DNA from: Alphaproteobacteria bacterium | GTDB lineage: Bacteria > Pseudomonadota > Alphaproteobacteria > Caulobacterales > Hyphomonadaceae | Direction of reading: 5' to 3' | DNA length: 64,000 nucleotides | Assembly (NCBI GenBank): GCA_018827375.1 | Contig: JAHJYW010000014.1 | Coordinates: forward strand, 62,001-126,000 | Shown: in pieces, positions 10,025 through 19,036 of the stretch | Numbering within the stretch: position 1 is the stretch's first letter | Layout: every line of letters begins with the position of its first letter | Notes under the pieces: generated by a model | The model's database searches: none | Seen by the model: only the letters and a program-made list of their open reading frames with translations | What the model was told of the DNA's origin: nothing | Made by a program: the position numbers and the translations under genes

Positions 10025-10355
10025 TTGCACCTGTCTTCGGACTATGGCGATAAACGCGCGTGTAATAAGCGGCTCGGACCCGGGGGCGGTACCCGGCGAC
10101 TCCACCACAAGCAGGCTCAGGCATTCTTCGCCTGTTTCTGACGGGGTCGAAATAGTATCGACGGACGTGTAAAGACGAGGCCTTCACCGGATTGAGCCCC
10201 CTTAGAAGCTCAAATCAACATAGTTGCAAATGACAACCATGCTGAAGGTCAACTGCTCGCAGCGTAGCTGTACGTAGTTAACCGCTTTAACTCCTAAGGA
10301 TTCAGCTCCTTAGGCGGGGCCCGGAGGCGCCTGGCAACAGAAGCCTCCACTTTTC
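10025..10355 (+). ncRNA. ssrA: tmRNA, circularly permuted two-piece form: acceptor piece (~10025-10107) followed by coding piece (~10143-10355)
   Basis: T-arm CCGGG-GGCGGTA-CCCGG then CGACTCCACCA; coding piece starts GGGGTCG, which pairs with CGACTCC (one G-U); tag ORF GCA AAT GAC AAC CAT GCT GAA GGT CAA CTG CTC GCA GCG TAG at 10226-10267 = ANDNHAEGQLLAA; outer ends approximate. Confidence 0.92.
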
Positions 10356-10360
10356 TCCCC

Positions 10361-11788
10361 CTATTCGCGGTAATCGAGCGGCGGTTCACGGTCGCCGAGC
10401 AGCGACTTGTATTCGTAATTTTCGCCCCGAGCGGCGTCGAACTCGACGCGCGCGGCCTTGCGCAGTTTCGGGTCCTTGTAGAGCTCGATCGCGGCGAGCG
10501 TCAGTGTCTTGGCGGCCACTTGTGCGCCTTTGTAACCGATTGTCATGCCGCTGGCGGCCGTCGCCTGCCAGCTATGCGCGGATGTACCCGGCACCCATGT
10601 CGCTGTGCGCAAGCCAACTGTCGGGACCGCATAGGACACATCTCCCACATCCGTCGAGCCATAGCCAAGCGAGACCTCGTAGGGCTGTATCTCATTCTCG
10701 CTCCCGAGTGGCAGCCCCGGCTTGCTGAAGCTCTTGTAGATTTCCTCGGCGAAGGCTTCTTCTTCCGGCGTGTAGGTAATGCCGCCGACTTCGCGCAATT
10801 TTGAATCCATCATCTTCGCGAGTGTCTCGTTGACCAGAAGCGGATTGTTGCCGTGGATGATTTCCCAGTCGACGGTTGTGCCTGTGCCAAGCGCTGCGCC
10901 ACGGGCGGCGTCCTCCAGCCGGGCCCAGATTTCCTCGACGCCTTCGGCATCCGGATGGCGGACGTAGTAGAAGACCTCGGCAAAGTCCGGCACCACATTG
11001 GGCGCGACGCCACCTGAGGTGATGACATAGTGGATGCGGGCGTCCTGGGGCACATGCTCGCGCATCATGTTGACCATGTAGTCGAAGGATTCGACGCCAT
11101 CGAGCGCGGAGCGACCACGTTCCGGCGCCCCGGCGGCGTGCGCGGAGACGCCATGGAAGCGGAACTTGGCCGAGCGGTTGGCGAGCGAAGTGCTGGCGGA
11201 GGCGGAGTTTTCGTCATCGGCATGCCAGTGCAGGGCGATATCGACATCATCGAAGAGGCCATCGCGCACCATGTAGACCTTGCCGCTGCCGCCTTCTTCG
11301 GCGGGCGTACCATAAAGTCGGATCGTGCCGGGTGTGCCGGTCTTTTCGAGCCAGTCGCGGATGGCCAGCGCAGCGCCGACCGAGCCTGCAGCAAAGAGGT
11401 TGTGGCCGCAGGCGTGACCGGCATGCTTGCCTTCAATGGGCATGCGATCCGGGCTGGCATCCTGATTGATGCCGGGCAGGGCGTCGAACTCGGCCAGCAC
11501 GGCAAGGATGGGTCCGCCGGAGCCATAGCTGGCGACGAAGGCGGTCGGGATTCCAGCGACCCCTTGTTCAATTGCGAAACCGGCATCCTTCAGCGTCGAC
11601 TGCAGCAGGCCCGATGACTTCTCTTCCTGATAACCAACTTCGGCCCAGTCCCAGATTTGCTTGGCGATGGCGGCCGTCTGGTCATAGCGCGCATCGACGC
11701 CGTCGAGCACCGCCTGGTCGCCTTTGGACTGTGCGTGAGCGCAAGCGGTGAGGGCGAGGGCGGCAAGACTGGGGGCGAGAAGGCGCAT
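10361..11788 (-). CDS. M20 family metallo-amidohydrolase (AbgB-like), exported/lipoprotein
   Basis: MRLLAPSLAALALTACAHA signal; LAEFDALPGINQ...HACGHNLFAAG...GTPAEEGGSGK...DIALHWHADD. Confidence 0.85.
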   Translation of the reverse strand: MRLLAPSLAALALTACAHAQSKGDQAVLDGVDARYDQTAAIAKQIWDWAEVGYQEEKSSGLLQSTLKDAGFAIEQGVAGIPTAFVASYGSGGPILAVLAEFDALPGINQDASPDRMPIEGKHAGHACGHNLFAAGSVGAALAIRDWLEKTGTPGTIRLYGTPAEEGGSGKVYMVRDGLFDDVDIALHWHADDENSASASTSLANRSAKFRFHGVSAHAAGAPERGRSALDGVESFDYMVNMMREHVPQDARIHYVITSGGVAPNVVPDFAEVFYYVRHPDAEGVEEIWARLEDAARGAALGTGTTVDWEIIHGNNPLLVNETLAKMMDSKLREVGGITYTPEEEAFAEEIYKSFSKPGLPLGSENEIQPYEVSLGYGSTDVGDVSYAVPTVGLRTATWVPGTSAHSWQATAASGMTIGYKGAQVAAKTLTLAAIELYKDPKLRKAARVEFDAARGENYEYKSLLGDREPPLDYRE

Positions 11789-11892
11789 ACTGGAACTCCG
11801 ACGGTCAAGGTTTCTGTCGGCCCCAGACTGTCGCATGGGGCCGATGGAAACAAGGCGTATGAGAGGTTTGTTGGCGCGATCTGGCCTTCTGT

Positions 11893-13476
11893 CTACTCGA
11901 CGGGCGGGACGGGTTGCGGGGGAACGTCCTCGCTGAGCTCAGGTACTTCCAGAACGCCCCGGCCAAGGTGGCTGTGGCCGCGGCTGTAGAAGAAATAGAT
12001 CAGCAGGCCAACCGCGCCCCAGACAGGCAAAACCATTTGCGCAACGAAAGGCAGGTTGAAGTAAAGCCCGAGACAACCGAGCGCCGCGATGGGCGCGATC
12101 AGCCATATCAGTGGCGTGCGGAACGGGCGGTGACGATCAGGATCGGTGCGGCGGAGAATCATCACGGCAAGCGCCACCATGAAGAAGGCGAACAGCGTAC
12201 CTGAGTTCGAGATGTCGGCGAGCTGGCCGACCGGGAAGAAAGCGCCCGCAATGGCGACCACGATGCCGGTAAAAATTGTCATCTTCCAGGGCGTGCGATA
12301 TTTCGGGTGCACGTCCGCCAGGCTTTCCGGCAGCAGGCCATCACGCGCCATGACAAAGAAAATGCGCGTCTGACCGTAGATCATCATCAGGATGACCGAT
12401 GGCAGGGCAATCGAGGCGGCGAGGCCAACCAGGTTGCCGATCAGTGGGAAATTGATCCGGCGCAGCGTTTCAGCCAGAGCCTCCTTGGAACAGACGATGG
12501 GGGCCGTGCCTTCACGCGCCAGTTCCGCGCAGCGATTGGCAAATCCGATACCGTCGGGGCCGAGTACAATCCCAGCCGCATCGCGAACCGGCTGGGCGCC
12601 CACGGTGCCGACAACGCCTGCCGCGACGAAGAGGTAGAAGATCGTACAGATCGCCAGTGATCCTAGCAGGCCGATCGGCACGTTGCGCTGCGGATTCTTG
12701 GTTTCTTCGGCGGCCGTCGACACGGCGTCGAAGCCGACATAGGCGAAGAAGATTGATGCGGCCGCGCCAATGACCCCCAATCCGTCATGACTCATTATCC
12801 CGGTCGGCAGCAGGGGCGAGAAATTCTCGCCTTTCAGCAGCGGCATGCTGAGGACGATAAAGGCTGTCAGAGCTACGATCTTGATGGCCACGAGCACGGC
12901 ATTGACCGAGGCGCTCTCGCTGGTACCGAGGACGAGCAACCAGGTAACTGCGCCCGCGACCAGAATGGCCGGCAGGTTGACCACGCCATGGCTGAAATCG
13001 ACGGTCGGCATGAAGCCGACGAGGCCCCATGCCGGCCCGCTATTCAGGAACTCGGGCAAGCCGAACCCGGTCGTATGCTCAATCAGACCCATCACATAAC
13101 CAGACCAGCCAACGCAGACCGCAGAAGCGGCGACCGCGTATTCTAGGATCAGCGCCCAGCCGACCATCCAGGCCAGCAATTCGCCCATCACGGCATAGGT
13201 ATAAGTGTAGGCAGAGCCCGATACGGGCACCATCGAGGCCAGTTCGGAGTAGCAAAGCGCGGCCACGGCGCAGACAAAGCCGGCGATCACGAATGAGAAC
13301 ATCATGCCCGGCCCGGCCTTTTGTGCGGCGGCAGCCGTCAGCACGAAAATACCGGTGCCGATGATGGCGCCGATGCCCAGCATGGTCAGCTGGAAGGCGC
13401 CGAGTGAGCGGTGAAGTGATTTCTTCTCCGCGGTCGCCAATATGGCGTCCAGCGATTTCACGCGGTCAAATATCAT
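11893..13476 (-). CDS. APC-superfamily amino acid permease
   Basis: GAFQLTMLGIGAIIGTGIFVLTAAAAQKAGPGMMFSFVIAGFVCAVAALCYSELASMVPVSGSAYTYTYAVMGE; 12-TM pattern. Confidence 0.92.
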   Translation of the reverse strand: MIFDRVKSLDAILATAEKKSLHRSLGAFQLTMLGIGAIIGTGIFVLTAAAAQKAGPGMMFSFVIAGFVCAVAALCYSELASMVPVSGSAYTYTYAVMGELLAWMVGWALILEYAVAASAVCVGWSGYVMGLIEHTTGFGLPEFLNSGPAWGLVGFMPTVDFSHGVVNLPAILVAGAVTWLLVLGTSESASVNAVLVAIKIVALTAFIVLSMPLLKGENFSPLLPTGIMSHDGLGVIGAAASIFFAYVGFDAVSTAAEETKNPQRNVPIGLLGSLAICTIFYLFVAAGVVGTVGAQPVRDAAGIVLGPDGIGFANRCAELAREGTAPIVCSKEALAETLRRINFPLIGNLVGLAASIALPSVILMMIYGQTRIFFVMARDGLLPESLADVHPKYRTPWKMTIFTGIVVAIAGAFFPVGQLADISNSGTLFAFFMVALAVMILRRTDPDRHRPFRTPLIWLIAPIAALGCLGLYFNLPFVAQMVLPVWGAVGLLIYFFYSRGHSHLGRGVLEVPELSEDVPPQPVPPVE

Positions 13477-13655
13477 GTCGGGAAATCTTTCAGGCGAGAT
13501 GCCTATGGGAAAAATGATAGAAGCAATTTCTGGCGGCGCAAGATCGATTCCGGCGCGTATCTGCACGTCCTGTCCCGGCTGGGAAATTTCATCGCATTCG
13601 CCCGATTGCCTGCGTGAATTCCTTTCATTGGCTACGGAACGGGCCGTTTTGACCC

Positions 13656-13672
13656 TTTAGACGCAGTCTATA
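13656..13672. promoter_or_regulatory. Dyad TTTAGACGCAGTCTATA upstream of PepSY-TM gene
   Basis: TAGAC-GCA-GTCTA inverted repeat; resembles TTTAGA-N5-TCTAAA type boxes with one mismatch. Confidence 0.35.
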
Positions 13673-13770
13673 GGGGAATGCCCGAATTACCGGGATTGCA
13701 GTTTCGTGCATTTCAGGGGCACCAAGCTGCGGGCATCTGCTGCCCCGGAAAATTCAACAACGCACAAGGT

Positions 13771-14493
13771 ATGTCGCCCGTGAAAGCCACCTCAACTACA
13801 CCTGCCAAGTCGCGGAAAAAACGGGAGGCCTTCCTGCCTTTCCTGCCGAAATTCATGAGCGGCACGAAGACACTTCGCTGGCTGAAACGTGTTCATGCGT
13901 GGACGGGCCTATGGGGCGCGCTGATCTTCCTGATGATGGGAACAAGCGGCTTCCTGCTGAATCACAGGTCGACCGCGAAGATCGACACGGGCGCGCCAAA
14001 GGAAGTGTCTTCTGTCGTTCTCGAGGTCGATCCTGCCGCAATCGGGTCAAAGGAAGAACTGGCTTCGTGGGCACAGGAGAGGTTCGGCACAAGCCTCACG
14101 CCGCGTGGGTCCACCGCCGAACCGTCCCGCGGAGGAAAAGGAGACAGCGCCGTGTTCATGGACACGGAAGTCACGCCGGTTGAAGTCTGGATGCAATCCT
14201 TCAAGGGACCCAATGGCTCCCTCGTCGTGGAATATGCAAAAGGCGCGACCACCGTGAGCGCCACCCGGAAAGCCGAAAATGTCCTTGGCCTCATCAAGAA
14301 CCTCCACAAGGGGAGCGGTCTCGGCATTCTATGGATCCTGTTCATCGACCTCACCGCGGGTGCGCTCATCACGATGAGCCTGACGGGCGCCTTGCTATGG
14401 AGCCAGCTGCACGGGCCGCGCCTTGCGGCGATCGGCATCGTGACTGGCTGCCTGACGCTCGGCCTGTTTGCCGCGCTTCCGCAATTTATCTAG
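13771..14493 (+). CDS. PepSY-associated TM protein
   Basis: LRWLKRVHAWTGLWGALIFLMMGTSGFLLNHR...GSGLGILWILFIDLTAGALITMSLTGALLW; start uncertain (ORF opens at 13678). Confidence 0.75.
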   Translation: MSPVKATSTTPAKSRKKREAFLPFLPKFMSGTKTLRWLKRVHAWTGLWGALIFLMMGTSGFLLNHRSTAKIDTGAPKEVSSVVLEVDPAAIGSKEELASWAQERFGTSLTPRGSTAEPSRGGKGDSAVFMDTEVTPVEVWMQSFKGPNGSLVVEYAKGATTVSATRKAENVLGLIKNLHKGSGLGILWILFIDLTAGALITMSLTGALLWSQLHGPRLAAIGIVTGCLTLGLFAALPQFI

Positions 14494-14494
14494 G

Positions 14495-15733
14495 TCAGCT
14501 GTAGCGCGCCTCGACCTTTGGCCCGGCCTTGCCGGCTGCGACAGCCTCAACGCTGGCCTTGAGGTCAGCCAGATAGGCGTCGACTACGTCAGCATGCTTC
14601 GGCGAAAGCATGAGGTGCAGGCTAGGTGGCTCCTTGGTGACAGAGGTGAACCAGCCACGCCGGTAGATTTCGCCATAGATGGCGAAGGCGTGATGCTCCG
14701 GATGGCGGAATGCAACGAGGCCAAGCATCGGGTTTCCGAGAATCTCGAAGCCGAGCTGTTTGACGCCTTCCTCTATGCGCTCGCGCGTTTTGCACACGAG
14801 CCCCTGCTTCTCACGGTAGCCTTCAACACCAAGCGTGTTCATCACCGCCCAGGCCGCAGAGATGGCGCCGCCGGGGCGTGTGCCGGCCAGCGTCGGCGTT
14901 TTCATTGGCGCACCTGACCAGCCAGCCATGTCGAACGGCATATGTTCATAGAGCGCTTCGGAGCGGAAAAGCACGGTCGAGGCGCCCTTGGCGCAATAAC
15001 CGTACTTGTGCAGGTCGGCGCTCATGGACAGGACTTGCGGCACCTCGAAATCGAATGGCGGAACAGGCACGCCGTTCATCCGCGCGAAGGGCGCGAAATA
15101 GCCGCCGACGCAGGCATCGACGTGCAGCCAGACATTCTTCTTCGCCGCGACCTCGCCGAGCGCGGCAATCGGGTCGATGATCCCATGCGGAAAGCTGGGC
15201 GCCGAGCCGACCATCATGATCGTCGCGTCATCGACTGCTTGGCCCATGGCGACCGGATCGGCTTCGTAGGCGCCATCGGTTTTCAGGGGCACGCGGCGGA
15301 TTTCGATATCCATAAGGTGCGCCGCCTTGTCGAAGGCAAGGTGGGCCGACTGCGCGAGCACGATATTGGCGCCCTCGCGCGGCTTGCCATTGGCGCGGGC
15401 ATAGTCGCGCGCGGTCTTGATCGCCATCGTGATCGAATCGGTGCCGCCCGATGTCATCGCGCCCGTTGCGCCTTCCGGGCCATGCAGCAGCTCCAGCCCC
15501 ATGGCGATGACCTCTTTTTCCATCTGCGCGAGACTGGGGAAGGCAAGGGGGCCAAGGCCGTTCTCGGCCATGTACATCCCGTAGGCCTCATGTTGGACGT
15601 TGGACACGTCCTCGCCGGCATTGAACACGTAGACCGCCGTGCGGCCATCACGCCAGGCCGCATCACCGCCGCCGCGTGCCACCATGTCGGCTTTCACCTC
15701 GCTCCAGTCGCGTCCGTGTTCTGGCATCTTCAT
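14495..15733 (-). CDS. Pyridoxal-dependent decarboxylase, sphingosine-1-phosphate lyase-like
   Basis: GAMTSGGTDSITMAIKTARDYAR; WLHVDACVGGYFAPF; SMSADLHKYGYCAKGASTVLFRS (PLP Lys); TLAGTRPGGAISAAWAVM. Confidence 0.82.
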   Translation of the reverse strand: MKMPEHGRDWSEVKADMVARGGGDAAWRDGRTAVYVFNAGEDVSNVQHEAYGMYMAENGLGPLAFPSLAQMEKEVIAMGLELLHGPEGATGAMTSGGTDSITMAIKTARDYARANGKPREGANIVLAQSAHLAFDKAAHLMDIEIRRVPLKTDGAYEADPVAMGQAVDDATIMMVGSAPSFPHGIIDPIAALGEVAAKKNVWLHVDACVGGYFAPFARMNGVPVPPFDFEVPQVLSMSADLHKYGYCAKGASTVLFRSEALYEHMPFDMAGWSGAPMKTPTLAGTRPGGAISAAWAVMNTLGVEGYREKQGLVCKTRERIEEGVKQLGFEILGNPMLGLVAFRHPEHHAFAIYGEIYRRGWFTSVTKEPPSLHLMLSPKHADVVDAYLADLKASVEAVAAGKAGPKVEARYS

Positions 15734-15993
15734 GGCGTGTGCTTCTCCCGCATCTCGTTGATATTTTTGCAGTCAGCCTATACGCATGAGCTCGCCATGA
15801 CCAGCGTGTGCAATGTGGCGCTGATTCTGTTTCTGCCACTGCAGATCGGGCTATGCAGACATCCCCCATGAGGCGACAAGGCGAGGTGAAAAATAATCCT
15901 CGCCTGCCGTGCGAAGCCCGTTGCCGGGTGAAGGTGCCGGGCATAGTGTACGCGAAACTAACCAACACGAGAATCGAGGGTCGATCAGCGAAC

Positions 15994-16458
15994 ATGACGG
16001 ACTATATCGGATATGATGCGCTCACCCAGGCCGCCATGCGCGGCGTCGTACGCGAGGCGCTGAAGCGCGCGCTGGCCAATGGGGGCCTGCCTGGCGAGCA
16101 TCATTTCTACATCACGTTCCGCACCAAGGCGCCCGGCGTGAAAGTCGCCGACTACCTGACCGAGCGCTTCCCGGAAGACATGACCATCGTCGTCCAGCAC
16201 CAGTTCTGGGACCTTGAAGTCAACGAAGGCCACTTCGAGATCATCCTGAAATTCTCCGGCGTCCCGCAACACCTGTTCGTGCCTTATGCCGCCATCACGC
16301 GCTTCGTCGATCCGTCGGTGAATTTCGGGCTGACCTTCGAGAACCCGACCAAGGACGACGCTGTCATCGCGCCCGCCGCAGCCTTTCAGGCCGCGGAGCC
16401 CGAGCCGGCCCCGGCTGCCGGCACCGTCGTCAATCTTGACGCTTTCCGGCGCAAATAG
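15994..16458 (+). CDS. sspB: SspB family ClpXP adaptor (alpha-type)
   Basis: MTDYIGYDALTQAAMRGVVREAL...HHFYITFRTKAPGVKVADYLTERFPEDMTIVVQHQFWDLEVNEGHFEIILKFSGVPQHLFVPYAAITRFVDPSVNFGLTF. Confidence 0.9.
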   Translation: MTDYIGYDALTQAAMRGVVREALKRALANGGLPGEHHFYITFRTKAPGVKVADYLTERFPEDMTIVVQHQFWDLEVNEGHFEIILKFSGVPQHLFVPYAAITRFVDPSVNFGLTFENPTKDDAVIAPAAAFQAAEPEPAPAAGTVVNLDAFRRK

Positions 16459-16470
16459 GTTTCCGGCGCA

Positions 16471-16926
16471 TTGGCAGAGACAGACAAGCCCCGCATCAGC
16501 GACGCTGACATGCTCGCCCGTTTTCAGGGCTCCAAGAAGCGTCCGCCCTGTTCCGACACACTCGGGATGACCCTGGTCGAGGTCGAGCAGGACGCGATGC
16601 GGATCCGCATGGATTTTGACGTGCCGCAGATGTTCGCCAACCCGACCGGCGCGGTGCAGGGCGGGTTCATCTCGGCCATGCTGGACGAGGCGATGAGCAC
16701 ATGCGTCATCATCGCGTCCAATGTGACGATGACGGCGCCAACCCTTGAAATGAAAACAAGTTTCCTGCGCCGCCTGATGCCAGGGGCTGCCAGCGTCGAT
16801 GCGCGTATCCTGAAGCTTGGCAGGTCGGCTGCCTTCATGGAGGCAGAGTGTTTCGGTCCTGAAGGCGAACTGGTCGCCAAGGCCACAGCGACGGCGATCC
16901 CGATGCCATTCAAGCGCCTCGGCTGA
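16471..16926 (+). CDS. PaaI-family hotdog thioesterase (copy 1)
   Basis: NPTGAVQGGFISAMLDEAMSTCV hotdog motif; start TTG 16471 or ATG 16510. Confidence 0.8.
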   Translation: MAETDKPRISDADMLARFQGSKKRPPCSDTLGMTLVEVEQDAMRIRMDFDVPQMFANPTGAVQGGFISAMLDEAMSTCVIIASNVTMTAPTLEMKTSFLRRLMPGAASVDARILKLGRSAAFMEAECFGPEGELVAKATATAIPMPFKRLG

Positions 16927-17366
16927 TGAGCTTTGATGCGCGCGGATATTGGCAGGACATCCTGGGGAATCCGGACAAGCGGCCACCCGCGACGGCCTTC
17001 GTCAATTTCGAACTGATCGGTTTTGATCCGGAGGCCGGCTGGTGCGAAGCGGCTTTCCTCGCGCCATCGCAGGCCGCCAATCCGGGCGGGAATGTGCAGG
17101 GCGGATTCGTGACTGCGATGCTGGACGAAGTCATGTCGGTGGCTGGCTCAATCGTGCAGGGCGGGCCTGCCATGTCACCCACACTGCAGATGACGACAAG
17201 CTTTATCCGGCCTGTTCCTGTCGGTGTACGCCTCATTGGCCGTGGCCAGGTCGTGCGCCGGGGCCGTGCCGCCATCTTCACCGAAGGCTGGTTGCATGAT
17301 GAAGCCGGCACCTTGCTAGCGCAGGCGACTGCCAGCTGCATTCCCCGCGCGATGGACTGGTCATAG
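16926..17366 (+). CDS. PaaI-family hotdog thioesterase (copy 2)
   Basis: NPGGNVQGGFVTAMLDEVMSVAG; start ATG overlaps the preceding stop by 1 nt. Confidence 0.8.
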   Translation: MSFDARGYWQDILGNPDKRPPATAFVNFELIGFDPEAGWCEAAFLAPSQAANPGGNVQGGFVTAMLDEVMSVAGSIVQGGPAMSPTLQMTTSFIRPVPVGVRLIGRGQVVRRGRAAIFTEGWLHDEAGTLLAQATASCIPRAMDWS

Positions 17367-17443
17367 ACTGACGCGGGAATAATTGGGCGTTACCGCTTTC
17401 CTTGTGTTATCCTCCCCACAAAGAAGACTATTGGGAGGAAAAC

Positions 17444-18673
17444 ATGGCCGATGATGAGAGCACGCTAGCCGTGCCGCAATCCGTAATCGAGGTGACGGCT
17501 TTCATGCCGGATGCCCGCAGCAATCCGCACCCGAAGCTGAAGGCGCTGCGCGAGAATTGCCCTGTGATGCGCGACGAGATGGCCAAGACCTGGTTCCTCA
17601 CGCGCTATGGCGATGTCCGCGCGACGGTGAACGACCGGTCGTTTGTGCGTCACCCGCTTCAATCGGAGGAGGGCTCGATCTCGCGCCAGCTGATTGAGGA
17701 CGAGGACGAGCCGGGCCGCACAAGCATCCTGTTTCTCGACGAGCCTGATCATTCGCGTGTTCGCCCACCGCTCGCCAAGGCTTTCTATACACGCATCAAC
17801 AAGATGAAAGCCGAGATCGAGGCCATCGTGGACGAGACGATCGAGGCGGCGCCTGCCAGTGGCCGGTTTGATCTCATGGCTGAGATTGCCGTGCCGATTC
17901 CCGTTCTGGTCATTGCGCGCATCCTGGGCGTGGACGAAGACCGCCTGCCGGAATTCCGGCAATGGTCGGAAGACGTGATCCTTGGCCTCAATCCCGTGCG
18001 CACGCCGGAAGAGACGGCGCGCATGGAAACGGGCAGCATCGCGCTCGACACTTATTTCCGGGAACTGATGGAAGCCCGGCGCGCTGCGCCCGGCGACGAC
18101 CTCATCTCCGACATGGTGCAATTGCAGGCGAGCGGAGACGCGCCGCTCAGCGATGACGAACTGGTTATCAATCTCGGAGCGCTGCTCGTCGGAGGCAACC
18201 TGACGACCACCGACCTGATCGGCAATGGCGTCTGGCTGTTCCTGACGCATCCGGATCAGATGGCCGCCTTGAAAGCCGATCCCGGGCTGGGTTCGCAGGC
18301 CGTCGAGGAAGTGCTGCGCTTCGAGGCGCCCGTCTCTGCCACATCGCGCATCCTCGAGACGGACAAGGCCGTTGCCGGCTGTCCCATGAAGCACCGCCAA
18401 GTCGTGTTCTGTTCGCTGGCCTCGGCCAATCGCGATGCTGAGACGTTCGATGCGCCGGATGCGTTCGACATCACTGTGAAGCGGCCGAGCCACGTTGCGT
18501 TCGGCGGTGGCCCGCATATCTGCATCGGCGCCCCGCTGGCGCGCATGGAGGCACGGCGCGTGTACCAGAAACTGTTCGAGCGCTATCCGGATATGCGCCT
18601 GCCGCAGCAGGACATGGTGTGGCGGGCCCTGCCATTTTTCAGGGGCTTGGAGCGGCTCGACGTAGACGTCTAG
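17444..18673 (+). CDS. Cytochrome P450
   Basis: GGNLTTTDLIGNGV I-helix; EVLRFEAPV (ExxR); FGGGPHICIGAPLARME heme-binding loop; GGGAGG RBS. Confidence 0.95.
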   Translation: MADDESTLAVPQSVIEVTAFMPDARSNPHPKLKALRENCPVMRDEMAKTWFLTRYGDVRATVNDRSFVRHPLQSEEGSISRQLIEDEDEPGRTSILFLDEPDHSRVRPPLAKAFYTRINKMKAEIEAIVDETIEAAPASGRFDLMAEIAVPIPVLVIARILGVDEDRLPEFRQWSEDVILGLNPVRTPEETARMETGSIALDTYFRELMEARRAAPGDDLISDMVQLQASGDAPLSDDELVINLGALLVGGNLTTTDLIGNGVWLFLTHPDQMAALKADPGLGSQAVEEVLRFEAPVSATSRILETDKAVAGCPMKHRQVVFCSLASANRDAETFDAPDAFDITVKRPSHVAFGGGPHICIGAPLARMEARRVYQKLFERYPDMRLPQQDMVWRALPFFRGLERLDVDV

Positions 18674-18676
18674 CCG

Positions 18677-19036
18677 CTAGTCCATCGCCTCGGCGCTAAG
18701 CCAGATGCCTTCGCGCTCGCCCACACGCCGCTCGACCAGCAGGCGGGCGACCTGGTGGTCATCGTCGAACACATTCCCGGTGAGGCTGTCGAGCAGGGCC
18801 TTGGCAAGATTGTCGAGGTCCATCCAGGGCGGCTCGCCGGTATATTCCATCACGATGTGCACGCTATAGTCGCCAAAACCGGGGCGCAGGGGCGGGAAGT
18901 CCTTGCGGAAGAACTCCTTTAGCAGGCCCTTGTAGTATTTGGTCTGCGTCGTCAGGCCGGTGCACCGCACTTCCAGAGCGCCCATCTCCGTGATGCGCGC
19001 ACGGACTTTTCCGGACTGTATCCAGCCCTCGTTCAA
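18677..19036 (-). CDS. RusA-family Holliday junction resolvase-like protein
   Basis: PWMDLDNLAKALLDSLTGNVFDDDHQVARLLVERRVGEREG matches RusA D-N-K-DD pattern. Confidence 0.75.
   Translation of the reverse strand: MNEGWIQSGKVRARITEMGALEVRCTGLTTQTKYYKGLLKEFFRKDFPPLRPGFGDYSVHIVMEYTGEPPWMDLDNLAKALLDSLTGNVFDDDHQVARLLVERRVGEREGIWLSAEAMD

Noticed and set aside
10108-10142. Hairpin between tmRNA pieces considered as a terminator
   Set aside because: Fits the intervening segment removed between acceptor and coding pieces of permuted tmRNA; no T-tract.
10278-10290. TTAA-ccgct-TTAA resembling a CtrA site
   Set aside because: Spacing is 5 not 7 and it lies within the structured tmRNA coding piece.
14942-15871. 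309-aa plus-strand ORF
   Set aside because: Antisense to the SPL-like enzyme; no domain.
17465-18517. 350-aa minus-strand ORF
   Set aside because: Antisense to the P450 gene; His/Arg-rich shadow ORF.
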